The notes under the pieces were generated by a model. It was not told the DNA's origin. It made no database searches and saw only the letters and a list, made by a program, of their open reading frames with translations. Shown here in pieces: positions 25,104-34,596 of a DNA stretch of 64,000 nucleotides. Each line of letters opens with the position of its first letter. The stretch's first letter is position 1. Both the position numbers and the translations under genes were made by a program. Source of the DNA: Deltaproteobacteria bacterium (GTDB lineage: Bacteria; Desulfobacterota; Desulfobulbia; Desulfobulbales; Desulfocapsaceae); NCBI GenBank assembly GCA_026388715.1, contig JAPLJF010000026.1, forward strand, positions 62,001 to 126,000, written 5' to 3'.

Positions 25104-27122
25104 ATGGCATTACCAAATAAACCAAATGGTGAGATTGCTGCCGTGGTAAATCCAGAGATCGTCGAGCATGATGTCGACTGTCTCATCGTTGGTGGCGGTA
25201 TGGCTGCCTGCGGCACTGCTTTTGAGATCATGAAGTGGGCCCCTGCTGGTATGAAGATTACCCTCGTTGATAAGGCTTCCATGGAGCGTTCCGGTGCTGT
25301 TGCCCAGGGACTTTCTGCTATCAACACCTATATCGGCGAAAACCCAATCGAGAATTACGTGAAGATGGTTCGTAATGATCTTATGGGTGTTGTTCGTGAA
25401 GATCTGATCTATGACTGTGGTCGTCACGTGGATGAGTCCGTAAAGCTGTTCGAAGAGTGGGGCCTCCCAATCTGGAAGCTCGATGCTGATGGCAATAATC
25501 TTGATGGCGCTGCCCCTGCCAAAACCCTCCGTGAGGGTGGTACTCCTGTTCGTACCGGTAAATGGCAGATCATGATCAACGGTGAGTCCTACAAGTGTAT
25601 CGTCGCTGAGCCAGCCAAGGCCGCGCTTGGTGCCGAGAACTGCCTTGAGCGTATCTTCATCGTGAAGATGCTACTTGACAAGAACAAGGCCAACCAGATT
25701 GCTGGTGCGGTTGGTTTCTCTACTCGTGAGAACAAGGTTCATGTGTTCCGTTGTAAGACCGCTCTGGTTGCCTGCGGTGGTGCGGTAAACATTTTCCGTC
25801 CTCGGTCAACTGGTGAGGGTAAGGGTCGTGCCTGGTATCCAGTATGGAATGCCGGTTCCACCTACACCATGTGTGCCCAGGTTGGTGCTACTCTGACCAT
25901 GATGGAGAATCGTTTCACCCCAGCCCGTTTCAAAGATGGTTACGGTCCTGTTGGTGCTTGGTTCCTCCTGTTCAAGGCCAAAGTACAGAATGGTCTTGGT
26001 GAGTTTTATGCCAACAGCCCAGCAGTTAAGGACGAGCTCGAGAAGTTCATGCCTTATGGCGCGTCTGCGGTTACTCCTACCTGTCTGCGTAACCACTTGA
26101 TGCTCAATGAGCTGAAGGCCGGACGTGGTCCAATCTACATGGCAACCGATGTTGCCCTGAACGCCTTCCTGGATGCGAAAAAAGCAGCCGGTATGGATGA
26201 GAAAGGTGTGAAGAAGTACTGGAAACATCTTGAGTCTGAGGCCTGGGAAGACTTCCTTGATATGTCCGTTGGGCAGGCTGGTCTGTGGGCCGGTGCCAAC
26301 ATCGAGCCAGAGAAGGTTGGTTCCGAGATTATGCCAACTGAACCCTACATGCTCGGATCTCACTCCGGTTGCTGTGGTATCTGGACCTCTGGTCCAGAGG
26401 AAGATTGGGTTCCAAATGTTGCCAACCCATCTCGTTCCCATAAATACAAATGGGGTTACAACCGTATGACCACTGTTGACGGACTCTTCACCGCTGGTGA
26501 TGGTGTTGGTGCATCCGGTCATAAGTTCTCTTCTGGTGCCCATGCTGAGGGTCGTATCGTTGCCAAACAGATGGTGAAGTTCTGCCGTGATAACGCCTCC
26601 TTCAAGCCTGAGCTGAAACAAACCGCTCAGGAGCTTGCTGACGAGATCTATGCACCAGTTAAACTGTATCATGAGTTTGTTGGCGCGTCCACGTCTTCAA
26701 ACGTTAATCCTAACTTCTGCAAACCTGCAGGTATTATGATGCGTTTGATGAAGGCCACCGATGAGTATGGTGGTGGCGTTGCAACTTATTATATGACCTC
26801 TGGTAAACTTCTGAACATCTGTCTTGATCTTCTGAAGATGCTGCGTGAAGATGCTGCGAAGATGGCGGCTGGCGATCTGCATGAGCTCCTTCGTGCTTGG
26901 GAGAACTATCATCGTATCTGGTGTGTAGAGACCCATATTCGTCATATCGAGTTCCGTAAAGAATCCCGTTATCCAGGATTCTACTATCGCTCAGATTTCC
27001 CAACCTGTGATGACGAAAACTGGAAGTGCTTCGTTAACTCCACCTTCAATCCTGAGACTCAGGAGTGGTTGTGTGAGAAGGTTGAGTGTATCAACATCGT
27101 TGCGACCGACCCTTGGATCTAA
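25104..27122 (+). CDS. aprA: Adenylylsulfate reductase, alpha (flavoprotein) subunit
   Basis: Catalytic FAD subunit that reduces APS to sulfite and AMP, the central step of dissimilatory sulfate reduction (reversible in disproportionators). 672 residues of the fumarate-reductase superfamily, with dinucleotide site IVGGGMAACGTAFE near residue 31, KASMERSGAVAQGLSAIN for the flavin, GAVNIFRPRSTGEGKGRAW, and GVGASGHKFSSGAHAEG in the C-terminal FAD part. AAGGAG precedes the ATG. A UUCG-capped terminator follows, so aprBA is a unit separate from qmoABC. The codon choice is visibly biased, as for an abundant protein. Confidence 0.98.
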   Translation: MALPNKPNGEIAAVVNPEIVEHDVDCLIVGGGMAACGTAFEIMKWAPAGMKITLVDKASMERSGAVAQGLSAINTYIGENPIENYVKMVRNDLMGVVREDLIYDCGRHVDESVKLFEEWGLPIWKLDADGNNLDGAAPAKTLREGGTPVRTGKWQIMINGESYKCIVAEPAKAALGAENCLERIFIVKMLLDKNKANQIAGAVGFSTRENKVHVFRCKTALVACGGAVNIFRPRSTGEGKGRAWYPVWNAGSTYTMCAQVGATLTMMENRFTPARFKDGYGPVGAWFLLFKAKVQNGLGEFYANSPAVKDELEKFMPYGASAVTPTCLRNHLMLNELKAGRGPIYMATDVALNAFLDAKKAAGMDEKGVKKYWKHLESEAWEDFLDMSVGQAGLWAGANIEPEKVGSEIMPTEPYMLGSHSGCCGIWTSGPEEDWVPNVANPSRSHKYKWGYNRMTTVDGLFTAGDGVGASGHKFSSGAHAEGRIVAKQMVKFCRDNASFKPELKQTAQELADEIYAPVKLYHEFVGASTSSNVNPNFCKPAGIMMRLMKATDEYGGGVATYYMTSGKLLNICLDLLKMLREDAAKMAAGDLHELLRAWENYHRIWCVETHIRHIEFRKESRYPGFYYRSDFPTCDDENWKCFVNSTFNPETQEWLCEKVECINIVATDPWI

Positions 27123-27151
27123 GATCTTAGAATCAGGTTTCATGATGGAAT

Positions 27152-27191
27152 AAAAAATCTCCAGGAGTCTTCGGATTCCTGGAGATTTTTT
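27152..27191 (+). terminator. Rho-independent terminator after aprA
   Basis: An 18-bp stem from AAAAAATCTCCAGGA to TCCTGGAGATTTTTT is capped by C(TTCG)G, an especially stable tetraloop, with T-rich sequence at the 3' side. The A-run on the left arm could also let it act on the opposite strand. Confidence 0.93.
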
Positions 27192-27428
27192 CTATGTATT
27201 GTGGTTGATTCAGGCCAAAGGTTGTTTAGCTCCTTTGATCTGGATGAACTCCAAAAAAAGTTGGATATGTTTTTTGTGGTTTTTTGGAAATCTTTATTCA
27301 GGGATGTAGTAGTCTGATTGGGTCGAGTTGGTTAGGAATTGATGTCTTTGATGCTTTAGCTCGCATTAAGGTGAGCGGGATAAAAAGACCTTCAAGGTAA
27401 ATATTAAGAGTACTCATGGAGGAATGGT

Positions 27429-28691
27429 ATGACTGACGAGCAAGGCGCCTCAGGTGCAATTTTGGTCGTAGGCGGTGGTATCAGTGGGCTGACGTCGGCC
27501 CTTGAAGCCGCTGAAGTCGGAAATGATGTGTTTCTGGTCGAAAAGAACGCCTACTTCGGTGGTCGTGTAGCGCAGCTTAATCAATACTTTCCCAAGCTGT
27601 GTCCACCAAGCTGTGGTCTGGAGATCAATTTTAAACGAGTGAAGGATAATCGCAGGATTCGTCCTTATACCATGACCACTGTCAAGTCGGTGAGTGGTGG
27701 CCCAGGAAATTATGAAGTAACATTGGAAACAGCACCACGATATGTCAATGCCAATTGCACCGCCTGCGGTGAATGTAACAGTGCCTGTCCTGATGAGATT
27801 GATAACGAGTTCAACTTGGGGATGAATAAGAGCAAGGCCGCATATCTTCCCCATGAGATGGCCTTCCCTCGTCGTTATGTAATTAACAAGGCGGCCCTGT
27901 CAGCTGCTGGCGCAGCAGCGGTGAAAGCAGCATGCAAGTACAATGCTGTTGATCTGGAGATGCAGCCAGAGACCAAGACCGTTAAGGTTGCGGCTATTAT
28001 CTGGGCTACTGGCTGGACTCCTTATGATCCAACCAAGATGGATAATCTGAAATTTGGCAAGTCTCAGGCCATTGTTACCAATATGATGATTGAGCGAATG
28101 GCAGCCCCTGGTGGTCCCACCGATGGTGCCATAGTTCGTCCTGGGGATGGCAAAGAGCCAGAATCGTTTGCCTTTGTTCAGTGTGCCGGTTCAAGGGATG
28201 AGAATCATCTCGAATTCTGTTCTTATGTCTGTTGTATGGCCACCTTCAAGCAGATGACCTATATTCGTGAGCGCTACCCTGATGCCAAGATCTATGTCTT
28301 TTATATTGATCTGCGTACTCCTGGTAAATATGAGAAATTCAGAGAGAAACTGATGACAGACAAGAACTCGTTCTTCATCAAAGGGAAAGTCGCTGAGATT
28401 ATCCCTGAAGCTGATGGGGGCGTAACCGTTGTCGCTGAGAATGCGGTGACTGGTGACAAAATTAAACAGAAAGTGGATATGGTCGTTTTGGCTACCGGTA
28501 TGCAGCCTTCCCTGGCAGTACAGGGCGCGCCAGTTGCCTTGGCCATGGATAACAGTGGTTTTATAATCTCTGATCCCGAGAAGGGAATGATTGCAGCCGG
28601 CTGTGCGCGTAAGGCTGCTGATGTTGTCACCACTAACCAGTCATCTACTGCTGCTGCCTTAAAGGCAATTCAGGTTTCCAGGAGGTCGTAA
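27429..28691 (+). CDS. qmoA: Quinone-interacting membrane-bound oxidoreductase subunit QmoA
   Basis: Soluble FAD protein homologous to HdrA, part of the complex that passes menaquinol electrons to AprBA. 420 residues: N-terminal FAD site VVGGGISGLTSALEAAEVG, then CPPSCG (C58/C62), and a ferredoxin-like motif CX2CX2CX3CP at C110, C113, C116 and C120 (CTACGECNSACP). Near the C-terminus are ATGMQPS and AAGCARKAADV, which close the flavin site. GGAGGAATGGT precedes the ATG. The 306-bp gap after aprA holds the apr terminator and must hold the qmo promoter, which I could not identify with confidence. Confidence 0.97.
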   Translation: MTDEQGASGAILVVGGGISGLTSALEAAEVGNDVFLVEKNAYFGGRVAQLNQYFPKLCPPSCGLEINFKRVKDNRRIRPYTMTTVKSVSGGPGNYEVTLETAPRYVNANCTACGECNSACPDEIDNEFNLGMNKSKAAYLPHEMAFPRRYVINKAALSAAGAAAVKAACKYNAVDLEMQPETKTVKVAAIIWATGWTPYDPTKMDNLKFGKSQAIVTNMMIERMAAPGGPTDGAIVRPGDGKEPESFAFVQCAGSRDENHLEFCSYVCCMATFKQMTYIRERYPDAKIYVFYIDLRTPGKYEKFREKLMTDKNSFFIKGKVAEIIPEADGGVTVVAENAVTGDKIKQKVDMVVLATGMQPSLAVQGAPVALAMDNSGFIISDPEKGMIAAGCARKAADVVTTNQSSTAAALKAIQVSRRS

Positions 28692-28694
28692 TCA

Positions 28695-30959
28695 ATGGAT
28701 AAAAAGTATTGTGCCTATATATGTACGGGTTGCGGCATCGGTGAGGCACTCGATATTGAAGCTCTGACGAAGGTAGTAACCAGTGAGATGTCCATGGACT
28801 GCAAGGATTTTTTTGGACTATGCGGATCAGAGGGTCGGGCATTTATTGAAAAGGATATGAGTGAAAACGGGGTTAACACGGCAACGATTTGTGCTTGTTC
28901 TCCCCGAGTCATGCAGAATGAGTTTAATTTCGGCGACGACAAGATCACTATTCGGGCCAATCTGCGTGAGCAGGTGATTTGGTCTGCTGGTGCGGCAGAA
29001 GAAGGGAAAGAGGATGCGCATAAGGAATGGCTGAATGAGACTGCCAGTGATTATGTGCGCATGGCATGTACCCGTGCCAAAAAGACCGAACTCCCTGAGC
29101 CCTTCAAAATGGAGACCCTGAACAAGGAGATCCTGGTGATGGGTGGCGGGATTGCCGGCATGACTGCGGCCTTGGAAGCATCCAAGGCGGGAAGCAAAGT
29201 CACAATTATTGAAAAAGCAGATAAGTTGGGTGGCAAGGCCCTTGGATGGGCCAAGCAGTTTCCAACCAAACTCCCTTATGCCGAGCTTGAGCCTAATTCC
29301 ATTGGGACGATGGTGGCAGCAGTTGAAGCGGATGCCAATATTACAGTGAAGACCAATACCGAGGTTGCCCGTATCGGTGGCGCTCCTGGTGATTTTGGGG
29401 TTACCCTGAAGGCTGCCGGGGAGAAATCAGAGTGGGATGCACCCGCTAAAGTGGGTGTTGATGAGCAGGATCTTATAAGCAAAGGCCAGATGGAAGATCC
29501 TAATGCCGGTCTTAAGCCTTACGCTGAAGGGAATCCTGATGCCCAGAAATTTGGCGCTGTAGTCCTGGCCACGGGCTGGGTTCCTGCAGATGTTTCCGCA
29601 TACACCCATCTCGGATATGGTGTCAACGACAAGGTCGTTACCAATGCCCAGTTTGAGAAGATGGCAAAGGATGGTAAGCTTTCTGGCATTAATTCCGTTG
29701 CCTTTGTTATGAGTCCAGGTGGCGAAGAAAACGATCAGGATTTCCCTTATTGCAACTCTGTCACTTCAATGGTGGCTCTGAAGCAAGCTAAGTATGTCCG
29801 TGAAAATAACGCTGATGCCAAAGCCTATATCCTCTATCAGCATATGCGTACTCCTGGGCATATGGAGCTCTTTTATAAGGGCGTTCAACAGGATGATGGC
29901 ATTTTCTTAACCAAGGCAGCGGTGACAGGTGTTGTGGCGGCTGGAAACGGGTGTACGGTTACGGCTAAAGATACTCTTCTCGGTGAAGATCTGAGTCTTG
30001 ATGTTGACCTGGTGGTCTTGGCAGCCGGTATGGAGCCCACGACCAAGTATGAAAGTTCAATCAACCTGGCCTATCGTCAGGGGCCAGCCTTCCTGGATCT
30101 TGATCTCTTTGATGGCTATGCTGATTCTCATTTCATCTGCTTCCCATACGAAACCCGTCGTACTGGTGTCTATACCTGTGGCGGTGTGCGGAAGGCCATG
30201 AACATGGAAGAAACCATTGACGATGCCACGGGCGCAGCATTGAAGGCTATTCAGTGTATTGAATCAGCTGATCGTGGGGTGTCTGTCCATCCACGTTCCG
30301 GTGATAAGACCTATCCGGAATTCTTTATGCAGCGTTGTACGCAGTGTAAACGTTGTACCGAAGAGTGTCCGTTCGGTGCCCTTGATGATGATGCCAAGGG
30401 TACTCCATTACCTAATCCAACACGTTGCCGTCGATGCGGTACGTGTATGGGGGCGTGTCCAGAGCGAATTATTGGCTTCAAGGATTATAATATCGATCTC
30501 GTTGGCGCCATGCTTAAGTCCATTGAAGTCCCTGAAGATGATGAAGATAAGTTACGTATCGTGATCTTTGCCTGTGAGAATGATGCGTATCCTGCCTTGG
30601 ATATGGCCGGTATGAGGCGCAACAAGATGAGTCATATGGTTCGTGTTGTACCTGTTCGCTGTCTTGGATCGGTAAATATGGCTTGGGTTCGTGATTTGCT
30701 CTCTGCGGGTATGGATGGGGCCATGCTTCTTGGTTGTAAATATGGTGACGATTATCAGTGCCATTTTGTAAAGGGTTCTGAGATTGCTGCCAAGCGCATG
30801 GAGAACATTGGTGATTCTCTCTCTACACTTGGACTTGAGCCTGAGCGGGTACGGTCTGAGCAGGTATCCATTACCGAGTATGACAAGATTCCCAAGCTTA
30901 TCAATGATTTTGTTGATGAGATTGTTGATCTTGGTCCTAACCCATTCAAGGGTTTCTAA
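28695..30959 (+). CDS. qmoB: Quinone-interacting membrane-bound oxidoreductase subunit QmoB
   Basis: 754-residue fusion of an HdrA-like flavoprotein with ferredoxin and MvhD-like modules. The N-terminus has YICTGCGIGEAL and CACSPRVMQ. FAD site VMGGGIAGMTAALEAS lies near residue 147. Two [4Fe-4S] motifs, CTQCKRCTEECP (about 546-557) and CRRCGTCMGACP (about 576-587), link to a C-terminal MvhD-type domain (about 615-740) with IFACENDAYPALDM and CLGSVNMAWV. Located in the cytoplasm on the QmoC membrane anchor. It begins 3 nt after qmoA stops, so the two are translationally coupled. Confidence 0.97.
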   Translation: MDKKYCAYICTGCGIGEALDIEALTKVVTSEMSMDCKDFFGLCGSEGRAFIEKDMSENGVNTATICACSPRVMQNEFNFGDDKITIRANLREQVIWSAGAAEEGKEDAHKEWLNETASDYVRMACTRAKKTELPEPFKMETLNKEILVMGGGIAGMTAALEASKAGSKVTIIEKADKLGGKALGWAKQFPTKLPYAELEPNSIGTMVAAVEADANITVKTNTEVARIGGAPGDFGVTLKAAGEKSEWDAPAKVGVDEQDLISKGQMEDPNAGLKPYAEGNPDAQKFGAVVLATGWVPADVSAYTHLGYGVNDKVVTNAQFEKMAKDGKLSGINSVAFVMSPGGEENDQDFPYCNSVTSMVALKQAKYVRENNADAKAYILYQHMRTPGHMELFYKGVQQDDGIFLTKAAVTGVVAAGNGCTVTAKDTLLGEDLSLDVDLVVLAAGMEPTTKYESSINLAYRQGPAFLDLDLFDGYADSHFICFPYETRRTGVYTCGGVRKAMNMEETIDDATGAALKAIQCIESADRGVSVHPRSGDKTYPEFFMQRCTQCKRCTEECPFGALDDDAKGTPLPNPTRCRRCGTCMGACPERIIGFKDYNIDLVGAMLKSIEVPEDDEDKLRIVIFACENDAYPALDMAGMRRNKMSHMVRVVPVRCLGSVNMAWVRDLLSAGMDGAMLLGCKYGDDYQCHFVKGSEIAAKRMENIGDSLSTLGLEPERVRSEQVSITEYDKIPKLINDFVDEIVDLGPNPFKGF

Positions 30960-30976
30960 TCCTGTTTGTGTAAATA

Positions 30977-31020
30977 ATACTGGTGTTCACGCTCTTGCAA
31001 AAAGAGGTGAGCGCCAGTAT
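30977..31020 (+). other. Long stem-loop between qmoB and qmoC
   Basis: 30977-30990 pairs with 31007-31020 over 14 bp (two G-T pairs), and CTCTT/AAGAG (30992-30996 with 31002-31006) continues the helix, with G30991 bulged and a 5-nt loop. No T-run follows directly. It lies 18 nt after the qmoB stop, so it is a candidate for 3'-end protection or processing that sets the qmoAB to qmoC ratio (inference). Confidence 0.8.
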
Positions 31021-31104
31021 CATGTTTCTTTTGATTGAAGAGATTTTGCGCTCTTTTTTATTCTTAAACAAAAGATTTGTTAATATGACAGGAGGATGAG
31101 AAGA

Positions 31105-32310
31105 ATGAATGTTCAACCAGATTTAGAATTTATTAAATATCTGAAAAGTGCTGGCGGTGACACTCTGAAAAAATGTTATCAGTGTGCCACTTGTTCAGTA
31201 GTCTGTCCTCTTTCCACGGATAGCAAACCTTTTCCGCGGAAAGAGATGATATGGGCGCAGTGGGGACTGAAGGATAAGCTGGTTGCTGATCCTGATGTCT
31301 TTCTCTGTCATCAGTGTGGTGATTGTACGGCCTATTGTCCTCGTGGCGCCAAACCAGGTGATGTCCTTGGCGCGATCAGGGCCTATGCCTATACCTTTTA
31401 TGGATGGCCGTCAGGACTTGCCAAGCTCGCTTCAAGCTCAAAAGGGTTGCCTATGTTGATAGCAATTCCTTCTGTGATTATTTTTGTTTTATGGCTGATC
31501 TCCGGTGGAATTTCTATTCCCTCAGCGGCTGATTTTTCAGCCCATGGATATCAACAGTTTTTTGGTCATTGGGATTTCCACTGGTTGTCCAAGAATGTTT
31601 TTTTTATTGATATAATCATGCTGTCTGCAGCCGGTTTGGCAGTTGTTGCCGCTTATAAGGGCGTGTCAAGCATGTGGAAGGGGATGGAAGAAAATGCTGG
31701 TATCAAAAGTGCTTTCAGGCCATCGTATGCGCAGTTTATTACGGAGTTTCTCTGGCCATCGGTTCAGGAAATTGTGCAACATACTCGATTCAAAGAGTGT
31801 AAAACAAATCTTGATCGGGTGCAGGGGCATCTACCTTTGATGCTTTCTTTTATTGGCCTATTTATTGTTACGGCCTGGTCTGCGACCGCTAATGATGTGC
31901 TTGCCCTTATTCCCGGTCTAAAATTTCTGCATGGCCCAATGTCAGTATGGAATCCTGTAAAAATTCTTGCCAATGTTTCCGCCGTTGCTATGATTGTTGG
32001 TATTGGTATTCTCTGGAGTAATCGCTCCAGGAAAGAGGCGGAAAATGGAGTAACCCCAACCTACTATGATTGGTTTCTGATCTGGGAAATTATGGCTGTT
32101 GGTGTTACCGGACTTCTTGCTGAGATAGCTCGTTGGGCAGGACTCGCGGCTCCAGGATATATTATTTATTATATCCATCTGGTATCGGTCATGATGCTTT
32201 TTCTGTATATGCCTTATACCAAGTTTGCCCATTTGGTTTATCGGACTTTTGCCATGACTTTTGAGCGATATAGAGAGAGTTCCTTTGGTAAAAATCCCAT
32301 TGATATGTAA
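31105..32310 (+). CDS. qmoC: Quinone-interacting membrane-bound oxidoreductase subunit QmoC
   Basis: Membrane subunit, 401 residues, a fusion of HdrC and HdrE types. Two [4Fe-4S] sites are seen: C24, C27, C30, C34 (CYQCATCSVVCP) and C68, C71, C74, C78 (CHQCGDCTAYCP). From about residue 115 there are six hydrophobic segments with several histidines, consistent with the heme-b, menaquinol-oxidising part. ATG 31105 is chosen because GGAGG ends 9 nt upstream; ATG 31096 abuts that site directly. A terminator 31 bp downstream closes the qmo unit. Confidence 0.97.
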   Translation: MNVQPDLEFIKYLKSAGGDTLKKCYQCATCSVVCPLSTDSKPFPRKEMIWAQWGLKDKLVADPDVFLCHQCGDCTAYCPRGAKPGDVLGAIRAYAYTFYGWPSGLAKLASSSKGLPMLIAIPSVIIFVLWLISGGISIPSAADFSAHGYQQFFGHWDFHWLSKNVFFIDIIMLSAAGLAVVAAYKGVSSMWKGMEENAGIKSAFRPSYAQFITEFLWPSVQEIVQHTRFKECKTNLDRVQGHLPLMLSFIGLFIVTAWSATANDVLALIPGLKFLHGPMSVWNPVKILANVSAVAMIVGIGILWSNRSRKEAENGVTPTYYDWFLIWEIMAVGVTGLLAEIARWAGLAAPGYIIYYIHLVSVMMLFLYMPYTKFAHLVYRTFAMTFERYRESSFGKNPIDM

Positions 32311-32341
32311 GATATATTGATGAGTGGCTTTGTTTTTTTTT

Positions 32342-32375
32342 AAAGGCCGTGTCTTTTTGACACGGCCTTTTTTTT
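32342..32375 (+). terminator. Rho-independent terminator after qmoC
   Basis: A perfect 12-bp stem AAAGGCCGTGTC / GACACGGCCTTT with a TTTTT loop, followed by T-run. It separates the sulfate-reduction block from the tRNA-tuf unit. Confidence 0.95.
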
Positions 32376-32422
32376 GCTTGCTGATACGATTGATATGTTT
32401 TTTACTTTTTGCAAAATTGTCT

Positions 32423-32452
32423 TTGTCGTAGAAAGGCTAAAAAATATATAAA
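32423..32452 (+). promoter_or_regulatory. Candidate promoter of the tRNA-tuf unit
   Basis: TTGTCG (32423-32428) and TATAAA (32447-32452), 18 bp apart, within an A/T-rich run that could serve as an UP-like region. The start would be near 32459, about 43 nt before the first tRNA. Confidence 0.5.
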
Positions 32453-32501
32453 AAAAGATTGCGTTAGTCATTCATAGTAGGTATATTTGCTTCTTTTGTA
32501 T

Positions 32502-32577
32502 GCTGGCGTAGCTCAACTGGCAGAGCAGCTGATTTGTAATCAGCAGGTTGCGGGTTCAAGTCCCATCGCCAGCTCCA
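32502..32577 (+). tRNA. tRNA-Thr (anticodon TGT)
   Basis: 76 nt including encoded CCA. Acceptor GCTGGCG/CGCCAGC, discriminator T, anticodon loop TTTGTAA. First of four tRNAs ahead of tuf, the position of thrU in E. coli. Confidence 0.98.
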
Positions 32578-32663
32578 GCTATTACAAGTCATGCTCTTTC
32601 CGTCTTGAATGTATGTTGTAAGATGGCAGTGAAATAAGAGTGCAAGCAAAGTAGTCTATGAAT

Positions 32664-32748
32664 GGAGGGGTTCCCGAGTGGCTAAAGGGAACAGACTGTA
32701 AATCTGTCGGCAGCGCCTTCGGAGGTTCGAATCCTCCCCCCTCCACCA
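32664..32748 (+). tRNA. tRNA-Tyr (anticodon GTA)
   Basis: 85-nt class II tRNA with long variable arm and encoded CCA. Acceptor GGAGGGG/CCCCTCC, anticodon loop CTGTAAA. Corresponds in position to tyrU. Confidence 0.98.
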
Positions 32749-32775
32749 TTTTTTGTTCCGAATTTTAGGTGCCAA

Positions 32776-32851
32776 GCGGGAATAGCTCAATTGGTAGAGC
32801 ATCAGCCTTCCAAGCTGAGGGTTGCGAGTTCGAGTCTCGTTTCCCGCTCCA
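32776..32851 (+). tRNA. tRNA-Gly (anticodon TCC)
   Basis: 76 nt with CCA. Acceptor GCGGGAA/TTCCCGC, anticodon loop CTTCCAA. Corresponds in position to glyT. Confidence 0.98.
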
Positions 32852-32883
32852 ATGTAAGTTTTTTTTCGTTTGTACGGATAAGG

Positions 32884-32959
<76 letters not shown>

Positions 32960-33005
32960 GATGTGTTGCTATTTAAACCAGTTTATGGTCAGGGAGACGA
33001 CGACT

Positions 33006-34196
33006 ATGGCAAAAGAAAAGTTTGACAGGAAAAAACCACATGTCAATGTGGGTACTATAGGTCATATAGATCACGGTAAAACGACCCTGACCGCAGCGAT
33101 AACCCGCGTTCTTTCGACAAAGGGTCTAGCTAAATTTACTGATTTCAGTGAGATTGACAAGGCTCCGGAAGAAAAAGAGCGTGGAATTACCATTGCAACC
33201 GCCCATGTTGAATATGAGACCGCCAATCGACATTATGCCCATGTGGACTGTCCTGGTCATGCTGATTATATAAAAAATATGATTACCGGTGCGGCCCAGA
33301 TGGATGGTGCTATTCTGGTGGTCGGTGCCAATGATGGGGCCATGCCGCAAACTCGTGAACATATTCTTCTTGCCCGTCAGGTTGGTGTTCCTTGTATAGT
33401 GGTATTTTTGAATAAATGTGACATGGTGGATGACCCTGAACTGATTGAGCTGGTAGAGATGGAGCTGCGTGAGCTGCTTGATAAATATGACTTCCCCGGT
33501 GATGATGTCCCCATTATTCATGGTTCGGCCCTGAAGGCCCTTGAGAATCCCGAAGATCCCGAGGCTGCCAAATGTATCTGGGACCTGATGGAGGCTATCG
33601 ATACGTATGTCCCTCAACCAAAGCGTGATATTGATCTTCCTTTTCTGATGCCAGTTGAGGATGTTTTTTCCATCTCTGGACGTGGTACGGTTGCCACGGG
33701 TCGTATTGAGCGTGGTATTGTTCGTGTCGGTGATGAGGTTGCCATTGTTGGTATTCGTGATACGGTCAAGACGACTATCACTGGTGTTGAGATGTTCCGC
33801 AAGATCCTTGATGAGGGTCAGGCTGGAGATAATATCGGGGCCCTGCTTCGTGGTACCAAGCGCGAGGATATTGAGCGTGGACAGGTTCTGGCTAAACCCG
33901 GCACCATTACTCCCCATACCAAATTCAAGGCTGAGTGCTATATCCTGGGTAAGGAAGAGGGCGGTCGTCACACCCCGTTTTTTAACGGATATCGTCCCCA
34001 GTTTTATTTCCGGACGACCGATGTGACCGGCATTGTGACTCTTCCCGAGGGAACCGAGATGGTAATGCCTGGTGATAATGTATCTGTTGTTGCTGAGTTG
34101 ATTACCCCGATTGCCATGGATGTTGGTCTTCGTTTTGCTATCCGTGAGGGTGGCCGGACTGTTGGCGCTGGTGTTATCAGTGAAATTATTGCTTAA
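33006..34196 (+). CDS. tuf: Elongation factor Tu (copy 1, tRNA-linked)
   Basis: GTPase that delivers aminoacyl-tRNA to the ribosome. 396 residues with GHIDHGKTT (P-loop), DCPGHADYI (switch II), NKCDMVDD (G4) and GSALKALE (G5). The start is ATG 33006; the frame is open upstream to 32961 but AGGGAG fits the MAKEKF start. The protein appears identical to the second copy at 49953-51143, while the DNA differs at scattered silent sites. It is downstream of four tRNAs and ends in its own terminator, the tufB arrangement. Confidence 0.98.
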   Translation: MAKEKFDRKKPHVNVGTIGHIDHGKTTLTAAITRVLSTKGLAKFTDFSEIDKAPEEKERGITIATAHVEYETANRHYAHVDCPGHADYIKNMITGAAQMDGAILVVGANDGAMPQTREHILLARQVGVPCIVVFLNKCDMVDDPELIELVEMELRELLDKYDFPGDDVPIIHGSALKALENPEDPEAAKCIWDLMEAIDTYVPQPKRDIDLPFLMPVEDVFSISGRGTVATGRIERGIVRVGDEVAIVGIRDTVKTTITGVEMFRKILDEGQAGDNIGALLRGTKREDIERGQVLAKPGTITPHTKFKAECYILGKEEGGRHTPFFNGYRPQFYFRTTDVTGIVTLPEGTEMVMPGDNVSVVAELITPIAMDVGLRFAIREGGRTVGAGVISEIIA

Positions 34197-34207
34197 TATT
34201 AAAATTT

Positions 34208-34243
34208 AAGCACTTTGCCTGGTTACAGGCAGAGTGCTTTTTT
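34208..34243 (+). terminator. Rho-independent terminator after tuf copy 1
   Basis: A 13-bp stem AAGCACTTTGCCT / AGGCAGAGTGCTT with one G-T pair and a 6-nt loop, followed by T-run. rpmG starts only 18 bp later, so the rpmG-tRNA-Trp-secE unit either uses readthrough or a promoter inside this region. Confidence 0.9.
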
Positions 34244-34260
34244 CTATTGGATGGATGGGT

Positions 34261-34410
34261 ATGAGAGATATCATTACTCTTGCGTGTGGAACATGCAAGC
34301 GTCGGAATTATACGACGACAAAGAATAAGAAAAGTACGCCCAATAAGCTTGAGCTCAAGAAGTTTTGCTCATTTTGTCGGGCGCATACGCCGCATAAAGA
34401 GACAAAATAA
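34261..34410 (+). CDS. rpmG: 50S ribosomal protein L33
   Basis: A 49-residue zinc-type L33: [17 protein letters not shown], with CGTC early and CSFC later (C9, C12, C36, C39) as metal ligands. Too short for many gene callers. ATG 34261 matches the family start; an in-frame ATG at 34255 would add MG. Upstream of tRNA-Trp, secE and nusG, a conserved order in many bacteria. Confidence 0.95.
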   Translation: MRDIITLACGTCKRRNYTTTKNKKSTPNKLELKKFCSFCRAHTPHKETK

Positions 34411-34430
34411 TACCTTCCTGAGAATGCAGT

Positions 34431-34506
34431 AGGCCAGTAGCTCTAATGGTAGAGCGCCGGACTCCAAATCCGGATGTTGGGGGTTCGAATCCCTCCTGGC
34501 CTGCCA
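34431..34506 (+). tRNA. tRNA-Trp (anticodon CCA)
   Basis: 76 nt with encoded 3' CCA. Acceptor AGGCCAG/CTGGCCT, discriminator G, anticodon stem CCGGA/TCCGG around loop CTCCAAA. Placed between rpmG and secE. Confidence 0.98.
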
Positions 34507-34596
34507 TTTCAGTGTCGGATACTTTTACTCAAAGTGAGTAAGTAACGGATTGTTTTGGCAGGTATTTTGCCAAAGATAGGTATAACTACTACGATA

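Noticed and set aside
25806-26672. 288-codon minus-strand frame inside aprA
   Set aside because: Antisense shadow of a strongly biased, highly expressed gene; no start signal or family.
33126-33971. Long minus-strand open frame opposite tuf copy 1 (and its twin at 49932-50918)
   Set aside because: It mirrors the codon bias of tuf, appears at both tuf copies, and matches no protein family; a shadow of a highly biased gene.
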